From positions 1 to 5,187 of the forward strand of contig JALOOY010000352.1 in assembly GCA_025454185.1 (NCBI GenBank): DNA of 5,187 nucleotides, given 5' to 3'. A program made the position numbers and the translations under genes. Of the stretch, positions 1 through 4,881 are shown in pieces (position 1 is the first letter of the stretch; each line of letters starts with the position of its first letter). The stretch comes from Thermodesulfobacteriota bacterium. GTDB lineage: Bacteria; Desulfobacterota; RBG-13-43-22. The notes beneath the pieces were generated by a model, which worked only from the letters and a program-made list of their open reading frames with translations, was not told the DNA's origin and did not search any database.

Positions 1-8
1 CGGCCGGT

Positions 9-1694
9 TTGAATTGGAAAGAGGGGATCCTCATCGTTCTGGGATTATTGCTCGCTTCAGAAGGAATCGGCTTGCTATCAACCAGTTTCATTAAGAAACG
101 AATCCAACAGCGTACGGATGTAATACTTAACAGCCTGCAGACGCTGACCCTGAACGGCAGGTCGTTTCAACGCATTTCACTGCCCGGGAAGGAAGACCCT
201 TTTTACGATTTGTCGGATAAGGTCAACCAATGGTTGGAAAACCTGGAAAAAACCGCAGCCAGCCTGAAGGAAGCGGAAGAGGACTTCCAGCGCTTATTTG
301 CGCAAGGAATTACCGGGAATTTCTGGGCCAGTCCTACAGGGGAAATACTCCACTGTAACCAAAAACTCGTGCAATTACTAGGATTCGAGGCCATCCGAGA
401 TGTAACGGGTTTGTCGATCCAGACCCTGCTTGCGGATGGGGAGGAGTGGAACAAACTGGTCCGGGAAATTCAGGTCCGGAAAAGAATTGAAAGAAACGAA
501 TGGCCGGTTTATGACCGAGACAAGAATACCAGGATGATTCAAGGAAGATTTTTCGGTAAACTGGACAATGAGGGACGGATCCAGCAAATCCTGGGGACCT
601 GGATGGACCAGTCCGAGGTGATAAAACTGAAGGATGGTCTCGATCAAATCCAATTGCGCGATCCTCTCACCGGTTTGTTAAACCGGCAAGCCTTTGTAAA
701 TGAGATGCAGCGGTTCGATCAAGGCAATTACGATCCCGTAGGGATTTTAACCGTTGATGTCAACGGTTTGAAATTCGTCAACGATACCGTGAGCTACGAG
801 GAAGGAGACCGTTTACTGGTCAAGGCCGCGGAGATCCTGCAGGAAGCCTTCCCGGACAATGTGACCATCGGCCGCGTGGGGGGCGACGAATTGGCGGTCC
901 TGGTGATTCGGACCGAGCGGGAGGTCTTGGCCGAAGCCCGCCGGAACATTCGCCGGGCCGTGAAGGACTACAACGACACCCTGCCGGACCTGCCTTTAAG
1001 CCTGGCCGTGGGGTTCGCCTTGAATGACGAGGCCCCCGCCACCGTCCGGGAGGTCTTCACCCAGGCGGACAACAACATGTATCGGGAGAAACTCCTCTGC
1101 AATCAGAGCATCCATAGTTCCGTGGTGCAAACGTTGAACAAGGCCCTGGAAGCCCGGGATTTCATCACCGAAGGCCACGCCCGGCGAATCCAGGACCTGG
1201 TGGAAAGCCTGGCCGAGTCCATCGGTCTGCCGGAGCGCAGCGTCATCGATCTCCGTCTGCTGGCCCAGTTCCACGATATCGGCAAAGTGGGCATCCCCGA
1301 CCGGATATTAATGAAGCCCGGTCCTTTGAACCCGGAGGAGGCCATCGAGATGCAAAGGCACTGCGAGATCGGGTACCGCATCGCCCTGGCGGCGACCGAC
1401 CTGGTCCCCATCGCCGACTGGATCCTCAAGCATCACGAATGGTGGAACGGGCACGGGTATCCGGCGGGTCTGATCGGGGAGCGCATCCCCCTGGAATGCC
1501 GGATCCTGGCCATTGCCGATGCCTTCGATGTCTTGACCAATGACCGGCCTTATCGCCGGGCCGTTTCCCAGGAAGAAGCCATCGAGGAGATCTCGCGCTA
1601 CTCGGGGATTCAATTCGACCCCTTGCTGGTGAAAAAGTTTTGCGAACTATTGACGGATGGGGGGCCAACGGGTACTATGAAAACTGCCGCGTAA
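9..1694 (+). CDS. Membrane-anchored PAS-GGDEF-HD-GYP cyclic di-GMP signalling protein
   Basis: Predicted two-headed cyclic di-GMP enzyme: a GGDEF domain (synthesis from GTP) followed by an HD-GYP domain (hydrolysis). Residues 6-23 form one hydrophobic membrane segment followed by KKR, so the rest should be cytoplasmic. Residues 75-95 look coiled-coil-like, and 93-202 read as a PAS sensor domain. The GGDEF domain (about 216-365) has DPLTGLLNR at its start, D250 in DVNGLKFVND and the signature as GGDEL (291-295). The inhibitory RxxD site is not visible at its usual place. The HD-GYP domain (about 372-548) has H390, H422-D423 with K426, H451, H475-H476, the HHEWWNGHGYP signature and D504, so the metal ligands look intact. 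The start is uncertain: TTG at 9 is used, but the frame is open to the window edge and no ribosome site is visible, so the true start may lie upstream. The 5' half is much poorer in GC than the 3' half. The cupin gene follows after 23 nt. Family assignment is firm; which activity dominates is not known. Confidence 0.93.
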   Translation: MNWKEGILIVLGLLLASEGIGLLSTSFIKKRIQQRTDVILNSLQTLTLNGRSFQRISLPGKEDPFYDLSDKVNQWLENLEKTAASLKEAEEDFQRLFAQGITGNFWASPTGEILHCNQKLVQLLGFEAIRDVTGLSIQTLLADGEEWNKLVREIQVRKRIERNEWPVYDRDKNTRMIQGRFFGKLDNEGRIQQILGTWMDQSEVIKLKDGLDQIQLRDPLTGLLNRQAFVNEMQRFDQGNYDPVGILTVDVNGLKFVNDTVSYEEGDRLLVKAAEILQEAFPDNVTIGRVGGDELAVLVIRTEREVLAEARRNIRRAVKDYNDTLPDLPLSLAVGFALNDEAPATVREVFTQADNNMYREKLLCNQSIHSSVVQTLNKALEARDFITEGHARRIQDLVESLAESIGLPERSVIDLRLLAQFHDIGKVGIPDRILMKPGPLNPEEAIEMQRHCEIGYRIALAATDLVPIADWILKHHEWWNGHGYPAGLIGERIPLECRILAIADAFDVLTNDRPYRRAVSQEEAIEEISRYSGIQFDPLLVKKFCELLTDGGPTGTMKTAA

Positions 1695-1717
1695 CGGCCT
1701 GAGGAAAAAGGGGCGCC

Positions 1718-2059
1718 ATGATCATTAGAAACCTGAACCATCCCGATGTAGAAGCCACACGTTACCGCGCCCACGAGGGCGGGGTGGCTCATATGGTGCT
1801 CGATACCCGGCACCTGCAGACCCTGATGTTTCTGGCCCACGCCGCGGTGCCTCCCGGAGAAAGACTGAGCGGCCACCGGGACCCCATGGAGGAAATTTAC
1901 ATTATTCAGGCCGGGGAGGGTTTGATGCAGGTGGGGCCAGAGTGCCTGGAAGTCCGGGCCGGGGATGCCATTCACATTCCCATCGGGGCCTTTCACGAAT
2001 TGACCAACACCGGTCCCGAGGAGTTGGTCATCCTGGTGGTGGCCGGTCTGATCCCTTAG
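1718..2059 (+). CDS. Small single-domain cupin protein
   Basis: A 113-residue protein that is essentially one cupin beta-barrel, the size expected for a stand-alone cupin. Cupin motif 1 fits G47-x5-H53-x-D55-x3-E59-x6-G66, with Asp where the second His of HxH normally sits. Motif 2 fits G82-x5-P88-x-G90-x2-H93-x3-N97 exactly. Likely metal ligands are H53, E59 and H93, with D55 as a possible fourth. Such proteins may be small-molecule enzymes, isomerases or ligand sensors, and the sequence does not say which. ATG at 1718 is preceded by a purine-rich GAGGAAAAAGGGG stretch (1701-1713) that can serve as ribosome site. Only 23 nt separate it from the stop of the cyclic di-GMP gene, so co-transcription is likely. 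There is no signal peptide. The downstream neighbour is convergent. Confidence 0.9.
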   Translation: MIIRNLNHPDVEATRYRAHEGGVAHMVLDTRHLQTLMFLAHAAVPPGERLSGHRDPMEEIYIIQAGEGLMQVGPECLEVRAGDAIHIPIGAFHELTNTGPEELVILVVAGLIP

Positions 2060-2086
2060 CCGATAAAAATTTAAATTTTTTTGGCT
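2058..2086. terminator. AT-rich inverted repeat between convergent genes, candidate bidirectional terminator
   Basis: AGCC (2058-2061) pairs with GGCT (2083-2086), enclosing the perfect palindrome AAAAATTTAAATTTTT (2065-2080). It starts within the cupin stop codon and lies 15 nt from the rubrerythrin stop, so it sits exactly where two convergent transcripts should end. The fold is atypical: the GC part is only three pairs and the T run lies inside the hairpin instead of after it. Termination is therefore inferred mainly from position. Confidence 0.45.
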
Positions 2087-2101
2087 GGAACAAGGACCAT
2101 T

Positions 2102-2713
2102 TTACTCCACCCGCACAAAGCGGTCCCGCGGGCTGCGGCATACGGGGCAGGTTTCGGGCAGGTCCCCGTCGAAGATATAACCGCAGGTGCGGCACACATG
2201 GTAGACTGGCTCCCGGTCGGCCAGCATGGCCCCCAGGGCCTCTTTGTACAAGCGGGCGTGCCGGTCTTCCACGTCCCGGGCGCGAATAAAACTCCAGGCC
2301 ACGTCTTCCCTTTTCCCCTCCAGGGCCTCCTTGATCAGGGGGGGATAAATCTCCCCTTTGGCCTTGATTTCGTTTTCAAAGGCGGTCTTAAGGTTCTCCG
2401 CCGTTTCCCCCACCGTACCTTCCAGGTACTTCAGGTATTCCTCGGCATGGATTCGCTCGGCCCGGGCCACGGCCCGAAAGAGCCGGGCTATGGCCGGGTA
2501 GCCTTCCTGTTCGGCCCTGTGGGCAAAGGCCAGGTTGCGGACATGGGCCTTGGACTCCCCGGCGAAGGCTTCCTTGAGCGAGGCCTCCAGCAATTCGGGG
2601 AGCGGCGCATATAAAATGAATTGAAAGGCGCCGGCCCCGCAGACCGGGCAGCGGGAGGGCGGTTTGTCCCCTTCATGCAGGTAACCGCAGACAGTACATT
2701 TCCATTTTTTCAT
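2102..2713 (-). CDS. rbr: Rubrerythrin with rubredoxin modules at both ends
   Basis: Cytoplasmic non-haem iron protein of the rubrerythrin family, whose members reduce hydrogen peroxide with electrons passed through rubredoxin-type iron centres in anaerobes. Three modules are visible in 203 residues. An N-terminal rubredoxin-like knuckle has C6-x2-C9 and C22-x2-C25. A four-helix ferritin-like diiron domain spans about 38-165, and a second rubredoxin-like knuckle has C174-x2-C177 and C189-x2-C192. Diiron ligand candidates are E53 (AFAGES), E86 and H89 (AERIHAEE), E115 (ENE) and E149 and H152 (VEDRH). By-eye alignment to classical rubrerythrin puts Ala118 where the redox-mobile Glu97 would be. 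The start is ATG at 2713, seven nt after a weak GGAA site. It is divergent from the J-domain gene, with a perfect TATAAT and a palindrome upstream, and convergent with the cupin. The family call is firm; the exact peroxidase mechanism of this variant is open. Confidence 0.94.
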   Translation of the reverse strand: MKKWKCTVCGYLHEGDKPPSRCPVCGAGAFQFILYAPLPELLEASLKEAFAGESKAHVRNLAFAHRAEQEGYPAIARLFRAVARAERIHAEEYLKYLEGTVGETAENLKTAFENEIKAKGEIYPPLIKEALEGKREDVAWSFIRARDVEDRHARLYKEALGAMLADREPVYHVCRTCGYIFDGDLPETCPVCRSPRDRFVRVE

Positions 2714-2726
2714 GATGCTATTCCAA

Positions 2727-2755
2727 TTGACAGGTTGGTTGGATCGGGTTATATT
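2727..2755 (+). promoter_or_regulatory. Sigma-70 promoter reading toward the J-domain gene
   Basis: TTGACA (2727-2732, perfect -35) and TATATT (2750-2755, five of six bases of TATAAT) are separated by the ideal 17 bp. The predicted transcript starts near 2762, about 90 nt before the J-domain ATG. The -35 lies in the region that would be the rubrerythrin leader on the other strand, so polymerase bound here should block the opposite promoter. Hexamer identity and spacing make this the best basal promoter in the window. Confidence 0.65.
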
Positions 2756-2761
2756 ATAACC
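2747..2761. repeat. 15-nt perfect palindrome over both -10 boxes, candidate operator
   Basis: GGTTATA (2747-2753), a central T, then TATAACC (2755-2761) form a perfect 7-1-7 inverted repeat. It covers the -10 boxes of both divergent promoters, so a dimeric protein bound here could control both genes at once. The 7-1-7 geometry is that of Fur/PerR-family boxes, and rubrerythrin is a common PerR target, but the bases do not match the Bacillus PerR consensus. It may simply be symmetry of two facing -10 elements. Confidence 0.45.
2753..2758 (-). promoter_or_regulatory. Candidate -10 box for the rubrerythrin gene
   Basis: On the minus strand the bases read TATAAT, a perfect sigma-70 -10 element, about 40 nt before the rubrerythrin ATG. 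Transcription would start near 2746 and leave a leader of about 33 nt. No good -35 is found: with 17-bp spacing the hexamer is AAAACT. The promoter may therefore need an activator or be weak without one. It overlaps by three bases the -10 of the opposite promoter. Confidence 0.5.
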
Positions 2762-2763
2762 GA

Positions 2764-2791
2764 TTGAAAGTGAATAGTTTTTTCCGCATCT
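2764..2791 (+). promoter_or_regulatory. Candidate heat-shock (sigma-32) promoter for the J-domain gene
   Basis: TTGAAA (2764-2769), a 14-bp spacer, then CCGCATCT (2784-2791) match the sigma-32 pattern TTGAAA / CCCCATNT with one mismatch. It lies directly upstream of a chaperone cofactor gene, which is the expected kind of target. Transcription would begin near 2798. The match was found by eye in a short interval, and the presence of an RpoH factor in this organism is assumed, not shown. Confidence 0.4.
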
Positions 2792-2852
2792 GCCCCGCGG
2801 CGGACCCTTGGCCGAAAGGGATGGGAGACATGCTGGGAATTAGGATAATACC

Positions 2853-3698
2853 ATGCCTGAAAAAGATTACTATAAAATTTTAGGAACGGACAAAAAAGCC
2901 TCCGCGGAGGATATCAAAAAGGCCTACCGCAAGCTGGCCATGAAATACCATCCGGATCGCAACAAAGGTGATAAGAAGGCGGAGGAAAAATTCAAGGAGC
3001 TCAGCGAAGCCTACGCCGTCCTCAGCGACAAGGAAAAAAGGAAACAATACGACACGTTCGGGTCTTCCGGATTTCAGCAGCGCTACAGCCAGGAGGACAT
3101 TTTCAAGGGATTTGATTTCAGCAATATTTTCCGTGAATTCGGTTTTGGCGGCGCCGGGGGCTTCGAAGGGATCTTTTCCGGCCAGGGCCGGACCGGGGGG
3201 GGCCGTCAGTACCGCACCTACGGCCAGCCGGGAGGGGGGCGTGGATTCGAGTATGGCGACCCTTTTTCCTATTACGAGGGGGCCGGCATGGCCCAGAAGG
3301 GGGCCGACCGCCTGTATGAGTTGCCGATCAGTCTGCGCGAGGCGGCCTTCGGGGCCGAAAAGACCCTGACCCTGCCCTCGGACAAAAAGACGGAAAAATT
3401 ATCGGTCAAGATCCCGGCCGGGATTACGACCGGGAAAAAACTGCGCATGTCCGGAAAGGGGGAGCCCGTGCTCGGGACCAGCCTGGAAGTGCCCACCCTG
3501 GAGGGAAAATCCCTGCAAGTCAAAGTTCCGCCCGGAACCCAGCCCCTGGCCAAGCTTCGGTTGAAAGGCTACGGCCTCCCGCAGTTGGGTAACAAGGAAA
3601 GAGGAGACCAACTGGTGCGGCTGGTGGTGGATTTGCCTCGTAGACTCACCGAAAATCAAAAAAAGCTGGTGGAAGAATTGGCCAGTGAAGGCCTATAA
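2853..3698 (+). CDS. J-domain co-chaperone without zinc finger (DnaJ/CbpA-like), shortened C-terminal region
   Basis: Class B (type II) Hsp40, expected to stimulate the ATPase of an Hsp70 and deliver substrate proteins to it in the cytoplasm. The J domain covers residues 4-70 with the essential HPD at 33-35. A linker rich in Gly, Phe and Tyr follows (about 84-145), including GFDFSNIFREFGFGG. No CxxCxGxG zinc motifs exist. The beta-rich substrate-binding part (about 150-265) starts as C-terminal domain I: LYELPISLREAAFG, then IPAGITTGKKLRMSGKGEP. After residue 205 it goes straight into VLGTSLEVPTLEGK, which belongs to domain II. About 40 residues present in E. coli DnaJ between these points are absent, without any break in frame, so 281 residues is short against CbpA (about 306). 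The ATG at 2853 has TAGGA (2841-2845) seven nt upstream. The MreB-like gene follows after 83 nt and may share the transcript. Confidence 0.93.
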   Translation: MPEKDYYKILGTDKKASAEDIKKAYRKLAMKYHPDRNKGDKKAEEKFKELSEAYAVLSDKEKRKQYDTFGSSGFQQRYSQEDIFKGFDFSNIFREFGFGGAGGFEGIFSGQGRTGGGRQYRTYGQPGGGRGFEYGDPFSYYEGAGMAQKGADRLYELPISLREAAFGAEKTLTLPSDKKTEKLSVKIPAGITTGKKLRMSGKGEPVLGTSLEVPTLEGKSLQVKVPPGTQPLAKLRLKGYGLPQLGNKERGDQLVRLVVDLPRRLTENQKKLVEELASEGL

Positions 3699-3708
3699 GG
3701 GGGTATGC

Positions 3709-3732
3709 ACCGGTCACCCCCCGGTGGCCGGT
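3709..3732 (+). repeat. GC-rich hairpin in the gap after the J-domain gene
   Basis: ACCGGTCACC (3709-3718) and GGTGGCCGGT (3723-3732) form a 10-bp stem with one G-U pair around a CCCC loop, 10 nt after the J-domain stop. No T run follows (CCGCCCTTCTT), so it is not a standard intrinsic terminator. It could act as a partial terminator, an mRNA 3'-end stabiliser or an attenuating structure that lowers expression of the next gene. Confidence 0.5.
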
Positions 3733-3764
3733 CCGCCCTTCTTAGCCAATCCTCACCTGCCTGC

Positions 3765-3776
3765 CTGATCGATCAG
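3765..3776. repeat. 12-bp perfect palindrome just before the MreB-like start
   Basis: CTGATCGATCAG is self-complementary and ends five nt before the ATG at 3782, in the place a ribosome binding site would occupy. It could be an operator for a dimeric regulator or could pair in RNA. No transcription-factor family is identified from the bases alone. Confidence 0.4.
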
Positions 3777-3781
3777 AGCGT

Positions 3782-4798
3782 ATGCGTTTATTTTACCATA
3801 TGGCCATTGATTTGGGTACCACCTATTCGGTGGCCTGGCTGGCCTCTGCGGAGGGCTATTTCCAGGAACCCACCTTTGTGGCCCTCAAACAAAACAACCG
3901 TCAGAACAACCGTCTCCCTTTGGCAATCGGCAACGAGGCCAAACGGATGCACGGTCTGGCCCCGCGGAATATCGAGGTCATTCAACCCCTTCGGGAAGGG
4001 GTCATCTCGGATTTTGAGGTCTGCAGCGCCTTTCTGCAAAGCCTGATCAAAAAGATACTCGGCCGCCGTAAGGGAATCGTGCGCAATGTCCTTTTCTGCC
4101 TGCCTTGGGGCGCCACGGACGTGGAGGTGCGCGCTTATCGCAAGCAACTGGAATTATATCCCTTTTCCCGTATTTACCTGATTCGGGAACCCCTGGCGGC
4201 GGCCCTGGGCGCCGATCTCTCCATTGAAGATCCCAACGGAAATATTCTGGTGGACCTGGGCGGAGGGACCACGGAAATAACCACCCTGGCCTTGAACGGG
4301 ATCGTCCAGTGCATTTCCCTCAAGATAGGCGGAAACAACATGGACGAGGCCATTCGGCAGGCCATCGAGTCCAAAAACCACTTCTGCATCGGACCCACCA
4401 CGGCCGAAAAAATCAAGATCGATCACGGTTCCATTGCCCCGGTTATTGAGGACTACGCCTTCGAGATTAAGGGCTTCCATCGTTTTTACCATCTTCCCCG
4501 AAAGATAGAGTTGAACACCGCCGACATCCGGGCGGCCCTGGAGGCCTCGGCCCAAAAAGTGCTCCAGGGCATCAATACCGCCTTTGAAACGCTGACCCCG
4601 GAACTGGCCGCGGATATCTCCACCAACGGGGTGACCCTGGCCGGGGGGGGCGCCTACCTAAAAGGCTGGACCGAGCGGATCCACCGGCGTTTCCATTTGC
4701 CGGTGCAGCGGCCCGCCGAACCCCATCTCTGCGTGATCCGGGGCATGAAAAAGGTCTTGACCCGCCTGAAGGATTATCGTTTCCTCCTGGAAGAATAG
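3782..4798 (+). CDS. MreB-family actin-like ATPase
   Basis: Actin-fold nucleotide-binding protein of the MreB (rod shape) family; MreB forms membrane-associated filaments that guide cell-wall synthesis. The fold motifs are in order: phosphate-1 IDLGTTYS (9-16), the MreB-like GNEAKRMHGLAP (50-61) and EGVISDF (72-78), connect-1 with E136 in REPLAAALGA, phosphate-2 VDLGGGTTE (157-165), GGNNMDEAI (183-191), TAEKIK (207-212) and the adenosine motif LAGGGAYLKG (286-295). Length (338) fits MreB (about 345), and no Hsp70 substrate domain is present. Most MreBs have EEP in connect-1; here it is REP, keeping one Glu. Residues 37-44 carry a QNNR repeat. The start is uncertain: ATG 3782 lacks a clear ribosome site, and ATG 3800 (MAIDLG) is the alternative. 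mreC and mreD are not next to it, so it may be a specialised paralogue. It probably shares the transcript of the preceding J-domain gene. Confidence 0.88.
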   Translation: MRLFYHMAIDLGTTYSVAWLASAEGYFQEPTFVALKQNNRQNNRLPLAIGNEAKRMHGLAPRNIEVIQPLREGVISDFEVCSAFLQSLIKKILGRRKGIVRNVLFCLPWGATDVEVRAYRKQLELYPFSRIYLIREPLAAALGADLSIEDPNGNILVDLGGGTTEITTLALNGIVQCISLKIGGNNMDEAIRQAIESKNHFCIGPTTAEKIKIDHGSIAPVIEDYAFEIKGFHRFYHLPRKIELNTADIRAALEASAQKVLQGINTAFETLTPELAADISTNGVTLAGGGAYLKGWTERIHRRFHLPVQRPAEPHLCVIRGMKKVLTRLKDYRFLLEE

Positions 4799-4801
4799 CC
4801 C

Positions 4802-4824
4802 AATAAGGGTACGTTACCCTTATT
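4802..4824. terminator. Hairpin between convergent genes, candidate bidirectional terminator
   Basis: AATAAGGGTA (4802-4811) and TACCCTTATT (4815-4824) form a perfect 10-bp stem with a CGT loop, four nt after the stop of the MreB-like gene and ahead of a convergent gene end. The stem is flanked by the A/T arms AATAA and TTATT, so T-rich 3' arms arise on both strands, although the run of T is short. Position and perfect pairing support a transcript end for both sides. Confidence 0.65.
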
Positions 4825-4881
4825 AAACCTCCATGGCCGCCTGGGATTCTTGATACTCGAGCGAAATACTGGAACAGGAAG

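Noticed and set aside
1103..1668. Several minus-strand frames across the HD-GYP region
   Set aside because: They are antisense to conserved catalytic motifs and explained by the high GC and codon bias of the real gene.
1942..2289. Plus-strand frame overlapping the cupin and the rubrerythrin 3' end
   Set aside because: It overlaps the cupin in another frame, crosses the convergent intergenic repeat and is rich in Arg, Gly and Pro as GC-rich shadow frames are.
2081..2614. Long plus-strand open frame opposite the rubrerythrin gene
   Set aside because: It is fully antisense to a clear rubrerythrin with all Cys and diiron motifs. Its translation is low in complexity and has no family character.
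2747..2761. Calling the palindrome a definite PerR box
   Set aside because: The 7-1-7 geometry fits, but the bases do not match the known Bacillus consensus in register, so only an operator candidate is claimed.
2762..2852. CIRCE heat-shock operator or riboswitch in the J-domain leader
   Set aside because: No TTAGCACTC / GAGTGCTAA dyad is present. Only short stems (CCCTT/AAGGG at about 2805-2820, TCCGC/GCGGA at 2783-2804) can be drawn, not a known riboswitch fold.
3705..4046. Plus-strand frame starting just after the J-domain gene
   Set aside because: Most of it overlaps the MreB-like gene, whose motifs are unmistakable. The product has no recognisable pattern.
3782..4798. Reading the actin-fold protein as an Hsp70/DnaK partner of the J protein
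   Set aside because: Lengths and motifs (GNEAKRM, VDLGGGTTE, GGNNMDEAI, TAEKIK) are those of MreB, and there is no Hsp70 substrate-binding domain.
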